A stretch of DNA of 64,000 bases. It comes from Gongronella butleri. Its lineage: Eukaryota > Mucoromycota > Mucoromycetes > Mucorales > Cunninghamellaceae. The notes under the pieces were generated by a model, which saw nothing but the letters and a program-made list of their open reading frames with translations, did not search any database and was not told the DNA's origin. The position numbers were made by a program, and so were the translations under genes. Shown piece after piece: positions 38,833 through 50,041 of this stretch. The first letter of the stretch is position 1. The number at the start of each line of letters is the position of its first letter. The stretch lies in contig JAIWZP010000035.1 of the NCBI GenBank assembly GCA_025201375.1, forward strand, positions 248,001 through 312,000, given 5' to 3'.

Positions 38833-39908
38833 TAATACAGTGAATTTTGATACAGTAAAATGCTTGTTTTCCGCATTTTCCCATTAACATTGACCCGCGT
38901 TTCGTGGCATTGTTTGCCCATGTGCCGACCGCATAATGGCGTTCAGCAATGGCGTTCATCTGTTTGTTCTTTTTGGATGGACCGTGGCACGGGCTGTACT
39001 TATTTCCTTGTTTTCTTACTCTTTGATGGAATTTGGTGCGTTTGGACGTGGAGATCTTCCTTTCTTGGTTTTGGGAGTGTGACAGGGACTCAAGAGGCTG
39101 TCTATTGTATCAGCTTAACGCTTGATCAGCATGAATCAAGGTTTTCCCAAGCAGAAAAAAACATTCCGGCGCGTACCATAGTAAACATGGCTGATGTTTC
39201 CATTTTATTCCAACGCGGCCTGCTTACATACATATTTATTTTACCCATGGGGTGAGGTTAATGGCCGAGGCAATGCCCTGGCTCGCTCAGCTTCCACGCA
39301 CTGTTCTAATGCATGCCCAATCAAAAGAATGCGTTCCGCACCCTACCAGGAAGCCAGCCTCGCCATCTCCTCCGGGCTTCGGATGATCTTCCATTCCAAT
39401 ATTTCTTTACTTTCCATGCGGCTTTCATCGGTTAGTCCACCACCCATATCCCAGCAAACGCGTATAAAAGACGCGACTTTTGGTTTTTTTTATTGATTTG
39501 AGCGCGTTATGACGGGTCAACAATGGCCAAGAAAATGTACTTTGAGGGTGTTACGAGTCCCTGATGATGCCGTGAACAAGCATGGAGAGATCCTCGCACA
39601 GAGGGCGATGTGGGGAAGTGGGAAATGATCAATTTACAATTCACGATAGTGTTTGTGGAGAATTTTTGGATTTTGTCCGGGGAAATGAAAAATTCCCCTT
39701 GAGGAAAGAATTAAGGTTCCTGGCCAGCATAATCCAAGGAGGCCATGTTTTTAGTTTTGTGGAGGCACCATGCCGCTTGCTCTTTATGATTTATTATTTT
39801 CATCGCCCAACTCTATTTTCCCAATGGCGTTGCGCGCCTTTCACCACAAGGAGAATAATTGCTATCCAGCAATAGATTTTGTGTGACGCCGAGCGTTCAA
39901 CATTTGTC
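38833..39908. other. Intergenic, no gene seen
   Basis: Separates PUS10 from the GH3 gene. Contains one TACAGTA at 38851 and a TATA-like CGTATAAAAG near 39461 with no following gene. Confidence 0.45.
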
Positions 39909-39918
39909 ATATAAAAGG
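39909..39918 (+). promoter_or_regulatory. TATA box of the GH3 gene
   Basis: ATATAAAAGG lies about 80 bp upstream of the ATG at 39989, a plausible distance for a strongly expressed secreted enzyme. Confidence 0.4.
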
Positions 39919-39988
39919 GATAAACGCGTCGGTAAGCCTTTATTACGCGACAACATTCTCCTTTTTTATTTTTTATTTTTTACGGACC

Positions 39989-42900
39989 ATGAAGATTGTC
40001 AACGCCATTGCGGTGTCGTTCCTGGTTGCTGGTGCCATGGGAAAGAAGTTGTAAGATACAAAACGTATCCTGTTTCTTGTCATTTTTTTCTTTTTGTTTG
40101 TTTTGAGCTGATCAAGCGTTCTTTTAATCAATTTTACAGCCCCAATGCCATCTATCAGGACCCCTCCAAGTCCATTGATGCTCGTGTTGAGGATTTGCTC
40201 GGTCGCATGACCATTGAAGAGAAGCAATGGCAGCTGATGCAAGGAAATCTCCAAAACATGCATCTCGACAATTACAAGTTGAATGTGTCGACTGTCGAGC
40301 CCTACGGCGCCGTGTACGGTACGTTTTACCTTGCTCTCTACGTGTATAAAAAAAAGCATTGGGAGCGTGCTGACATTTCCATTTGACACTTAGCCGCCAT
40401 GTTGCCGCGTGGTCCACTTGCTGCGCTTGTCAATGAGACTCAGGAGTACCTGATGACGAACACGCGCCTCGGTGTAAGTCCAATTGCAAGTTAAATCAAC
40501 AGACGCAAGGAATTGATCAATTTTTTTTCTTTTGGCAGATCCCGACGATCACGCAATCAGAGGGCATCCACGGCTACTTGGATGAAAACGCGACAATCTT
40601 CCCCGCTCCTTTGGCCATGGCGTGCTCCTTCAACCCCGACTTGGTCGAAAAGGTTGGCGACGTCGTCGGCACAGAGGCGGAAGCCATTGGCGTGGCAAAC
40701 ATCTTTGGTATGAAATGCAAAAAAAACAAGCAAAAAAAAGGAGGATCACGCGAAGCAAGTCGCTTTTCCTGACTGTTTTTTTTTTAATCTTTTACTGTAG
40801 CTCCTGTTCTTGATCTGTCGCGTGAATTGCGCTGGGGTCGCGTTGAGGAGAACTATGGCGAGGATCCCCATTTGACTGGCGAGATGGGCATGGCATTTGT
40901 CAAGGGTTTGCAGGGCAAGCCCAAGCAAGGCACTGCCAAGACGGCCACTCACCGTGTCGCCGCCATGGTCAAGCATTTTGTTGGTTTTGGCTCGTAAGTG
41001 ACACGCATAATTTATTTTTAAAAAAAGTGCACAATTCACACATTTTACGACAATAGCCCCGAAGGTGGTCTCAACACGGCGCCTGTGGCTGGTGGTGAGC
41101 GCGACATGCGCATGCTTTACCTGCCGCCTTTCAAAAAGGCCATTGTCGATGGCGGTGCCATGTCCATCATGAGTGCCTACCAGTGAGTTCAAGCAAAAAA
41201 AGATAAAAAAGATGAAAAAAAAAGGCAAAACTCACTATTGACATTGGTCGACCTTAGCTCCTATGATGGCACGCCCGCTGCCGTCAACAAGAAATACATG
41301 AATGACGTGCTTCGCGACGAATGGAACTTCAAGGGCTTTGTCGAGTCCGATTCGGGCGCCATTGATTTCCTTTGCTCGATTCACTTCATCTGTGATCCCA
41401 CCATTGTGGATCCTATTGCCGCTGTGCGCTCCCTGAACTCTGGCAACGACATGGAGGTCAGACAACAAATGTCATCTTATTTTGATGCCAGAGATTTGCG
41501 GGCTGACGCGTCTTTTTTTTTTATTTTTTCTCTTTTTTTTTCTTTTTATAGATGGGTGGCTCTGTTGTAAGTTAGCCACCTCCCCCCCAAAAAAAAGAGG
41601 CCTCAAGTGCTTATTATCATGTTATTTTATAGATGCATTACCCGACCATCCCCGATCAAGTCAAAAAGGGCAATCTCAAAAAGAGCGTGGTTGATGAGGC
41701 GGTGCGCCGCGTGCTGCGCATCAAGTTTGAGCTTGGTCTGTTTGAGAACCCATGGGCACTGACGAATTACAACCGCACGATCCACACGCCCAAGTCTGTC
41801 AAGCTTGCGCGCCAATTGGACGAGGAAAGCATTGTGCTTTTGGAAAACGACGGTGTGCTGCCATTGTCCAAGGATGATTCGATTGCCGTGATTGGTCCTC
41901 AGGCCGCCGTGATGCAATATGGCGACTATGTGTACCCTGGCGCGTTTGGCCGCGGTGTGACGCCGCTTGCTGGCTTGCAAAAGAAGGTTGGCGCCAACAA
42001 GATCCACTATGCGCAAGGTTGCGAGCTTTGGTCCAATGACGATTCGGGCTTTGACGAGGCTGTGGCCGCTGCCAAGAAATCCAAGGTTGCCGTGGTCATG
42101 GTCGGCACTTGGACGCGCGACCAGGTCGAGCTGTGGTCTGGTTTCAATGCGACAACGGGCGAGCACGTCGATGTCAATGATCTCGGCCTCGTTGGCGCGC
42201 AATTGAAGCTTGTCAAGGCGGTCCAAGCGACTGGTGTGCCCACGGTCGTGGTGTACATTAGTGGTAAGCCCGTTGCCGAGCCATGGATCAAGGACAATGT
42301 CAATGCCATCGTCCAGGCATTCTACCCTGGTGAACAAGGCGGCAACGCGCTTGCCGATATTTTGTATGGTGATGTCAATCCCAGCGGAAAACTCTCGGTG
42401 TCGTTCCCCACGTATGTCGGCAGTCTCCCCGCCTACTATAACTTCCCCAATGGCGGCCGCCCCGTCGACGCCGGCGCCAGCAACCCCGACGGCACCCTGA
42501 AATTCGGTCATCAATACGTTCTTGGCACCCCCGTCGCAAGCTGGTACTTTGGCCACGGTCTTTCTTACACGAAATTCGAGTACAGCAATCTCCACATTGC
42601 CAATGGCTCCGTCTCAGATAACAAGGTCAACGTCCAGGTAAAAAAAAAAAAAAAAAAAAAAAGCGAGTCGAAACGGGTTTTTGATCTTTTTTTTTTTTGT
42701 CCAGGTCACGGTGAAGAACACTGGCAAGCGAGATGGCAAGGAGGTCGTGCAAGTGTACATCAATGACTCTATCTCGTCGGTGGTGACGCCGAACCAGGCT
42801 CTCAAGGGTTTCAAGAAGATTTCGCTCAAAGCCGGTGAGTCCAAACAGGTGACGGTGCCAATCCTTCTCGAGGACCTTGCCATTTGGAACGAAGACAACA

Positions 42901-42989
42901 AGTTTGAAGTCGAGGCTGGCCAATTCATTGCCTATGTCGGCGGCGGCTATGGCGAATCCACGCAACATGCTTCCTTCTGGCTCCACTAA
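39989..42989 (+). CDS. Secreted GH3 family beta-glucosidase/beta-xylosidase-like enzyme
   Basis: Retaining glycoside hydrolase; a beta-glucosidase is likeliest but beta-xylosidase-type specificity is possible. Ten exons; ATG 39989, stop TAA 42989. The N-terminus MKIVNAIAVSFLVAGAMG is a signal peptide. The TIM-barrel domain shows RVEDLLGRMTIEEK, GIHGYLDENATIFPAPLAMA, WGRVEENYGEDPHL and VKHFVGFGSPEGG; the nucleophile is the Asp of FVESDSGAI. The second domain begins VLLENDGVLPLSK, with HGLSYTKFEYSNL, and the C-terminal fibronectin-III-like domain has VTVKNTGKRDGKEVVQVYI. A 15-nt microexon (41552-41566, encoding MGGSV) joins GNDME to MHYPTIPD. A 5' A22 run follows the donor of the last intron and a T12 run precedes its acceptor. 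Confidence 0.9.
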
Positions 42990-44723
42990 GCAAAAACAGC
43001 TCAAATGTTTCGTCATCCATGATCCAATCGATGCAGCGCGTCTTGGGTCTTTTTTCTCTTTTTTCTTTGCAAAAATAATTCGTTATACACTGGCAATAAA
43101 ATACAAGTTTACCTCTCTTGAATGCTGGATAATTGAAAAAGTCCACCAAATACGATAGTCTAGAAGCACTTTTATCTTGAAATGGATCTTTAGATTCACC
43201 TGAAACCAGCACATATGAAGAATTGAATGGAGAAGCAATGAGAAATGTCAAAAAGAGAGTGTTCCAGGTGTTCGTTGACGGCTAATGGTGGATTTTGTGT
43301 AGAATTGGAAAAAAAAACATAATAAGAGAACAAGGATGGAGTTTTTATGACCGTAAAAAGACCCAATCCTGCTTTAAATACTCGGTCAAACCAGGGGCGA
43401 TAGTCATAAGTGTACTACCTTGCACGAGAAATCAATTTTCGCTCTTTCATTTCTTTTTGCATTTTGTGAGTCCTTGCTGCTACACAATCTGTGCAAAAAG
43501 CAAGTGTCATTCATAAACAAAAACCTTACGCAAAAACGGATTTCCACTTGTCGCGAACCGACCCTACACAATCCAACAAAAATAGCACAAAAAGCGATTT
43601 TTACCTTTTTCTCATTTACATTCGAATCATTATTTGACCCTCGTGTCTTTTGATCGTACGAAAGAGACAAACAGGCCACCTTGATTTGCCTGCCTATAGT
43701 CGCGTGCAACAACACACCGATGAAAAGTTTTCCATTCAACAGCTCTTTTTCCCAACCTTTGTCACCTCGCTGTGCCTCCAGAAAGTGATGACCACCTCCC
43801 CTGCGTGGAGTCGAGAGTTGCATCAGAGGACCAGCTCGGTGCAGTATGAGCCCGAGGCAAATCAAACCAACACATGGCTATTTGTCGGAACCGCCAAATT
43901 TGACATGTTTTGCGTTTTTTTCTCGCCATCCACCGAGAATATCGACTCAAAGTAAACGTGTCGGATTAGATGCAAAAATTGCGACAAAAATGCTGCGGGC
44001 AGCGACACGATCCGCCGAGAAACCGTCCAATTAAAAATGTACCAATCATCAGAACTGTTGGGCATGAAGGCCATGAATGTGCGAAAAGGACACATGCCCG
44101 CGGCATGGCGTTGATACCTCTGGGATTTCCAGCCTCTAATTCCTGATGCCAAAAAAAAAAATGTATCCATTGTGCCGTTATCGAGTAGTAGGCGATTGAA
44201 AAAAAAAATCACTTGAGAGTGAATGGTTCCCTCAGGTTTGGTCAATCGCAAGCGAGACTGGGCTCTTTCCAAAGAGAAACAATTCCTGCATCTTTTATTA
44301 CGCCAGGGTGTCAATTTTTTTTTCGAGTTTATTGTCAAGCTAATTGCTGCTTGCGATGTTTGAACGTGTATTGTGAGGGTGTCAAAGTCGTCTTCCGATC
44401 ACGCGAGGCGGAGACAAAAGTGGACGCGAGCACGCCGCACTCCAACAGTGCCATTATCAGGCCGATCGAACCAGGTATGTTTGGCATCAATTGGAAAACC
44501 TGATTGGTACAACATTGCTGTAACTGCCCTGTACATGTTGGTCAGGTCAAAATTGTGCGCTAAAAGACTATTCATCAATCATACATTTTATCCTTTTCAT
44601 GTGCAAAGATCGAACAAGGTTAACAAAACAGTTTACATCCTTCAACCAAATAGCTGTCTCGTCACTGCTGCGAGGCACCTATCTAACATCATAAAAAATA
44701 GAATATAACGTTTATTGAGCCTT
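42990..44723. other. Intergenic, no gene seen
   Basis: Between the convergent GH3 and mucin-like genes. Short ORFs are unrecognised and without supporting introns. Confidence 0.5.
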
Positions 44724-46481
44724 TTACACGGCAGGGGTAGTAATTGCGGCAGGAGGAGGATTAGTGAAGACATACACATTGTTTTTATCGTTGCCATAAA
44801 GATATAGCAAGTTATCTGAGTTATTTTCTCTAACAGAACACGATGCTGAAGGCACAGTGGGCTCTGTACTATAACATAAGCACGTAAAATAGTTACTCAT
44901 GTTCTGTCTGACATGATACTGTAAGCCAAAGAAGCTGGTGGTATTTGGACAGAAGTTGATACAATCTTGGTATGTCAAGGCAGCATTGTCTTGATGGGCT
45001 ATTGTCCCTTGTCCATTGTCTTCAAAGCAATTTAAAATATTTGCAGTAGTCGTTGTTGTTTGTGTTGTCGTTGAAACGATATCACTAGTGGTAGTAATAG
45101 TAATAATTGTAGTAAGAGTTGCTGTAGATGTTGTCGTTGAAACGATGTCACTGGTAGTAATAGTAGTAATGGTAGTAGGCGTTTCTGTAGATGTTGTCGT
45201 TGAAACGATATCACTGGTAGTAGTAATAGTAGTAATGGTAGTAGACGTTTCTGTAGATGTTGTCGTTGAAACGATGTCACTGGTAGTAATAGTAGTAATT
45301 GTAGTAGGCGTTTCTGTAGATGTTGTGGTTGAAACGATGTCACTGGTAGTAATAGTAGTAATGGTAGTAGGCGTTTCTGTAGATGTTGTCGTTGAAACGA
45401 TGTCACTGGTAGTAGTAATAGTAGTAATGGTAGTAGGCGTTTCTGTAGATGTTGTGGTTGAAACGATGTCACTGGTAGTAATAGTAGTAATGGTAGTAGG
45501 CGTTTCTGTAGATGTTGTCGTTGAAACGATGTCACTGGTAGTAGTAATAGTAGTAATGGTAGTAGGCGTTTCTGTAGATGTTGTGGTTGAAACGATGTCA
45601 CTGGTAGTAATAGTAGTAATTGTAGTAGGCGTTTCTGTAGATGTTGTCGTTGAAACGATGTCACTGGTAGTAATAGTAGTAATGGTAGTAGGCGTTGCTA
45701 TAGATGTTACGTCCGAGGTTGTCGTTGTGGTAGCTGTCGAGGTTGTAGTAGACGTACACTCCTTTACAATCACGTGGATAGTTTTTGTTTTCACATGAAA
45801 ACGATGGTGTTTTTTATGGTGGTCGTCATTATCTTCATTATCTTCATTATCGTCATTATCTTCACTATCTTCATTATCGTTGTGCTTGTTGTGTTTTCCA
45901 TCGTGGTCGCCATTATCGTCATTATTATTATTGTCATCATTGTCATCATTGTCATCATTGTCATCATTGTAATCATTGTAATCATTGTCGTCGTGCTTGT
46001 TGTGTTTCTTCTTGTGTTTGGCAAAGACGTAATTGTGGTGAAGGAGCAGGCGGAGCGCAGCAGGGCTGGTTTCATGAGAGCTGTGGGTGTTGATGGAAAT
46101 CTCATGATCACCTTTATGCAAAGGAAAGACACCTTTGCTAAAGCGATCAATTTGCAGCGCCTCCTGGGGCGACACGTCGTGAATCTCAGCGTCACCAGCG
46201 TACTCTGTTTTCAACGTGGATCCCAGAAGCACACCATTATCAAACACGTCAAAGACATCGTCGTAATGCTTGAAGCCAGTAACCTGTAGGCGTGCATCAT
46301 CGTTCAACGAGAACTTATACGTCGTATTGGACATTCCATCCGCGTAAATGAATTGTTCGGCCAATTCTGGCGTAAACTTGTTTTCAACTGCAGATTCGCC
46401 CTTTGGCATGCTAACAGCCTTTGTCTGCCCGCAAATCCCTTGAAGAAGCAAGGCAACGACAAACGTAATCGATATCTTCAT
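44724..46481 (-). CDS. Secreted mucin-like Thr/Ser-rich protein with WSC-type Cys domain
   Basis: Single-exon gene of about 585 residues from ATG 46481. Signal peptide MKISITFVVALLLQGICG. Residues about 20-150 form a folded-looking domain (FTPELAEQFIYADG, YKFSLNDDARLQVTGF). Next is an Asp/Asn/His/Lys-rich linker of about 75 residues with NDDNDD runs, then about ten tandem copies of a 20-22 residue Thr-rich unit with the core SDIVSTTTSTETPTTITTI, expected to be heavily O-glycosylated. The C-terminus has a Cys-containing module (CFEDNGQG, CINFCPN, FTCLCYS, ASCSV) resembling a WSC carbohydrate-binding domain. The chain ends with no clear GPI or membrane anchor. A cell-surface or wall-associated role is inferred. 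The lack of introns contrasts with its neighbours. Confidence 0.8.
   Translation of the reverse strand: MKISITFVVALLLQGICGQTKAVSMPKGESAVENKFTPELAEQFIYADGMSNTTYKFSLNDDARLQVTGFKHYDDVFDVFDNGVLLGSTLKTEYAGDAEIHDVSPQEALQIDRFSKGVFPLHKGDHEISINTHSSHETSPAALRLLLHHNYVFAKHKKKHNKHDDNDYNDYNDDNDDNDDNDDNNNNDDNGDHDGKHNKHNDNEDSEDNDDNEDNEDNDDHHKKHHRFHVKTKTIHVIVKECTSTTTSTATTTTTSDVTSIATPTTITTITTSDIVSTTTSTETPTTITTITTSDIVSTTTSTETPTTITTITTTSDIVSTTTSTETPTTITTITTSDIVSTTTSTETPTTITTITTTSDIVSTTTSTETPTTITTITTSDIVSTTTSTETPTTITTITTSDIVSTTTSTETSTTITTITTTSDIVSTTTSTETPTTITTITTSDIVSTTTSTATLTTIITITTTSDIVSTTTQTTTTTANILNCFEDNGQGTIAHQDNAALTYQDCINFCPNTTSFFGLQYHVRQNMSNYFTCLCYSTEPTVPSASCSVRENNSDNLLYLYGNDKNNVYVFTNPPPAAITTPAV
45055..45720 (-). 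repeat. 60/63-bp tandem coding repeat
   Basis: About ten units of 60-63 bp, nearly identical at DNA level (GTTGTCGTTGAAACGATGTC recurs on the plus strand). Units differ mainly by one Thr codon, giving 20/21-residue periods, plus rare changes such as ETP to ETS or ATL. Confidence 0.9.
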
Positions 46482-46913
46482 TAGCGATTTCACTCAAACA
46501 AAAATAAAAAGCAAAAATTGCTAATGGTTCCCATTTTGCGGGAATATTTATTTAAATCGGCACCATTTTTCCCAAACGATCCGGGCATTCCATTTGAACA
46601 TACCCAAAATTCTGAATTGCATTGTACTCTAAACTGCAAGGAATGTAAGAAAAACCCGCAAGAACAGTCATTAATCCGATATTATTAAGAGCTTCGGATA
46701 ATTCGTTGTTTCTTTGCTAATAATTTCGACGGTGCCCATGATGAAAGAAAGATCTAGATAAAACGGACAGAAACTGAGTATGGCCCCTTTTTAAAAAGAA
46801 CACAGGATGTTCTAGATCACTGCGTGACAATAGCATTTTTTGAACCTTTGAGGCCGCTGGTGACGTGTTTTTATTGAAAATCTATTTGCTGGGAAGGTAC
46901 TATAGGAAATAAA
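46482..46913. other. Upstream region of the mucin-like gene
   Basis: No gene seen. The coding strand has an AT-rich TATA-like stretch (AAATAAATATTC) about 60 bp before the start. Confidence 0.35.
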
Positions 46914-47577
46914 TTAAAAAGATGGTGAGCGGGAATACCAATGGGCGCGATCCGTGTACACAAAGATTACCTTATAGGGATTAAGAATACCATTGCGGTC
47001 CAGCATGTTCTTGAAGGCCTTCATCAGCTTGATCATACTGTCCGATTTGGAGTAGGAAAGGTATTCGTTTTTGGACACACCAAGACCGTGCTTGGCGCTG
47101 ATGTAACCCTTTTGCTTGGCTGCGAAAAAAGCAAAAAAATAAAAGAAATGGCACGTCATCGTGTGGTATGCATGAAGACGCGTAATAAAATAAAAGGAAC
47201 GTGCACTTACCGACCCACTCAAAGAGATAGGGCTCGATCAATTCCATGACGCGCGAGTCTGCCTGGCGGTCGGGGATGTTCAAATGCAGATTGCGGTCGC
47301 CGACGTGGCCATGGCCCACAACGTCGATGACGAGGGAATCGGGCTTGCCAAAGACACCGCCCTTCTCCAAGTGGTCGCGCATATCCAGCACGCAGCCATT
47401 GATCTTGGGCACGGGCATCGAGATATCATACTTGTACACAGTACCCTCCTTGCCGAGCGCCTCGATCAAACCTTCGCGCACGCCCCAGATGCTCTCGCTC
47501 TGCGTCTCGTCTTGGGCGACGACGCCATCCTGGGCAATCTCATATTCCATCATCGCTCCCAGGTAACCATTGAGTTT
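46914..47577 (-). pseudogene. 5' truncated D-2-hydroxyglutarate dehydrogenase remnant
   Basis: Two exons (47577-47211 and 47119-46914) encode the last 190 or so residues of an FAD-linked D-2-hydroxyglutarate/D-lactate dehydrogenase (D2HGDH/DLD2 family). Visible family blocks: SIWGVREGLIEAL, GTVYKYDISMP, GHGHVGDRNLHLN (metal/substrate-site His), GYISAKHGLGVSKNEYL, and NGILNPYK near the C-terminus. The first exon starts at a clean acceptor (GTTTTTGCAG), but nothing upstream encodes the FAD-binding domain; repeat family D and an unrelated ORF follow instead. The reading frame that remains is open and the splice sites are intact, so the loss may be recent. The tail reads on past NPYK for 18 residues, unlike the family's usual end. 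Confidence 0.75.
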
Positions 47578-47679
47578 CTGCAAAAACGTAAAAAGTAAGA
47601 AAATCGCGTCACTAGGGCTCTATTGATCTCCGGATTTTTTATTTGTAGAAGAGAAATGATAGGCAGAAATACTCAGTGA

Positions 47680-47880
47680 CAAAGTCTCATCGACCTACGG
47701 TCATTCGATGGCGCGCCACAATGATTTTAACAATCGCGATTTTTCCCTGGGCGTTGGTCGAGGACCTAAAAATTAGAAATCCAGGTCCTTGGATAACCAC
47801 GCTATTCAACCCAAAGGTAAGCACTGCAAGTTCAACGACAGAAATGGATTAAAATCCAGGGGTGAGTTGACTGGTTTGAG
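47680..47880 (+). repeat. Fragment of repeat family D
   Basis: Resembles 35194-35400 (GATGGCGCGC, then GGACCTAAAAATTAG and ACGCTATTCAACC). It lies where the 5' part of the dehydrogenase gene would be expected. Confidence 0.45.
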
Positions 47881-47925
47881 CGCTGAATGGAATAAAGTAC
47901 GTTTGACATTATGTATTGACTATGT

Positions 47926-48756
47926 TTATTTTGATGTGATCCCTTGTGCAACCTGGATGGTGCCGCTGAATGACACAATGAGGGTTGTTGCTGTCACAAG
48001 GACAGCAAACGCGTCGCGTGTAAGACTGTCGACGAAATCACGCTCGATCAGCTGGCGCCAGCTATAAAAATCGCGACAGAACAGCACATAATTGCATCCG
48101 CTCCCGCTTGTAACGTTATCAAAGCAGCAATGCCCTTCGAAATAGCTGAAATCACCATGGAGATCGCTAAAGGATTCATAATCGGTGATGATTCCCAGTC
48201 CGACAGCCAATTTAAATGATTCTGGTGTGTCAAGCAAGTTACGGTAGATGCGAAGTGTGTCATTGATGGGCAACGACGTATTTTTTCCGTTGTTTTGACG
48301 GAGACGCAGCAATATTTCCATGTTTAGGCGTGTACGCGTCTTCATGAAAACTGTTCGTTTACTGAATGAAAAGAAGTTTTTCATTGCACGAAGTTGTACT
48401 CGATATCCTTTTTCCAACAGATCCGTCAACGTGACAGGGCGCTCGGAAAACATGATATTGTATTTTTCTGGCTTCCCAATTATTGAAAGAGCAATGTTGT
48501 CGGCGATTGTCTTGGTCAAGTCAATGTTCACAGCCTTACATATAGGGTCGATCCGAAACAAACGTTTAGCAATCATATTGCACAGAGCGGCGCGCTGTAC
48601 ATTGCCCGTTTGCCATTTTTTCACCAGATGCCGATCATCGTCATTCCAGCTTTGTGACCAGTTTGCACAGTGTCTAATTTCAATAGAGTCTGAATCATGG
48701 TGAACTCCATGGAGCGGCGACGGGTCAATGATGTGATGAAAATCACAAAACTCCAT
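47926..48756 (-). CDS. Intronless ORF of unknown function
   Basis: 276 residues from the first ATG (48756, MEFCDFHHIIDPSPLHG); an in-frame stop lies 12 codons further upstream. I do not recognise it with confidence. It has helical, charged stretches (IYRNLLDTPESFKLAVGLGI, FYSWRQLIERDFVDSL) and one hydrophobic C-terminal segment (FAVLVTATTLIVSFSGTIQV). The order of an internal helical region, then an aromatic W-x-x-x-x-x-R-D-F step, then a terminal membrane segment faintly recalls plant DUF247 proteins; this is a weak visual resemblance only. It is flanked by repeat family D on one side and family B on the other, so it may be mobile-element cargo or a transferred gene. Confidence 0.45.
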   Translation of the reverse strand: MEFCDFHHIIDPSPLHGVHHDSDSIEIRHCANWSQSWNDDDRHLVKKWQTGNVQRAALCNMIAKRLFRIDPICKAVNIDLTKTIADNIALSIIGKPEKYNIMFSERPVTLTDLLEKGYRVQLRAMKNFFSFSKRTVFMKTRTRLNMEILLRLRQNNGKNTSLPINDTLRIYRNLLDTPESFKLAVGLGIITDYESFSDLHGDFSYFEGHCCFDNVTSGSGCNYVLFCRDFYSWRQLIERDFVDSLTRDAFAVLVTATTLIVSFSGTIQVAQGITSK

Positions 48757-48794
48757 GAACCTAATGCCATATCCTGCCCAGATTAAATTCAATC

Positions 48795-49470
48795 AAAATA
48801 CCATTATTTTCACAAATCCAGCACTGATTCTCCATTTTTTCATGGATCGCATTGCAACTGACACCTTTAAAAAGTGACACGCTTGGGTGTCACTTTCCAA
48901 TTGTTTGCACGCCCGATGAACGACCTCATACATGCTTAAAAAATTCGATCAATGTTTAACCAATGTTCAAACTCGATTTTCTCAACAACTGGAAACATAA
49001 TCAATGGTGCTTTTAACGTGTCAAATGCAGATGCTGAATCTCTATCGAATGAGACCAGTTTCACCGGTAGATGACCAAAAATTGCAGAGAAAATCCACTT
49101 TTTCAATACGATCATTACTGAAGGATTGCTCGACAATGGTTTACTTGACCTGTGATTTTTATTCCAGATTTACTAACAAACAGGGAGGCAAAGCATCTAA
49201 CGGGATGAATTGCAGCGCGTAGGAGGCGTGCCAAGCGCAAATCAAAAAATGGTCATCTCAGAGCTTCAAAATCAAAATCGAAAATATGGGTCTTCAGAAT
49301 TCCTCCAAACTTGCACACATAGGGCTGCGCTATAGTTTATGCTGCGACACAGTTTTCATTGGCGGCGGGCGAGCAGGTTGCAAAAAAAATTCTGGAGGCA
49401 CAGCAAGCCGGCAAAGCCTCAAAAACAAGCTCTTTGGATTTTAAAAGATAAATTTATAGATTTTTTTTTG
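48795..49470 (+). repeat. Dispersed repeat family B, copy 3
   Basis: Diverged copy of 7020-7460 plus 8025-8120: TTTTCACAAATCCAGCAC, CATGGATCGCATTGCAACTG, CTATCGAATGAGACCAGTTTC, and TTCTGGAGGCACAGCA are shared. Confidence 0.7.
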
Positions 49471-50041
49471 TGTTGCAGCTCATTGATGTAGACATTTGTG
49501 ACAGTGCGTCATGTTCTACCCACCGAGATTTAAAAATGGGCGAATCAATCAGTAAATTTACCTTTTAAAATTCAAAAACATGTAAACCGTATATTGCGAA
49601 TTTTTTCAAGCGCTGACTCGTTGATTTGTTTTTGAAAGGATACTATACAGATAAGAAAACGCGTACATTGACAAATAAATAGGTAGGTTGATGGCGAGCA
49701 GGACGTAAAATGCAAACAAGCAAAATAAAATTTAATGCATGTGCCATGGACTAGAGCACTAGTCAATGCGTGGCTTTGGAAACTACAGTAGGGAACAAGC
49801 GCACATACAGTAAATTACCAATACATGATATCCACAGAATAAAAACTGGTAATTTTATATTATTAATATTTTGCATATCATATGTACACGGCGGAGTCAG
49901 ATGGGGATATGTTAGCGCAAGCACCAATTTATTTGCGGAATGGCTGCATCCATGATGTGCGTCTATCTTTGCTTGGCCTATGCATAAAAAAGTAGGATTA
50001 AGTGGTCAAGTGTGCATTTTTTTTTAGCGCATGAGTCAAAC
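49471..50041. other. Intergenic with two TACAGTA heptamers
   Basis: No gene seen. Heptamers at 49784 and 49806 are only 22 bp apart. Confidence 0.4.

Noticed and set aside
45016..45798. Plus-strand Val-rich ORF of 260 codons
   Set aside because: Antisense shadow of the Thr-rich mucin repeat; composition follows from the repeat on the other strand.
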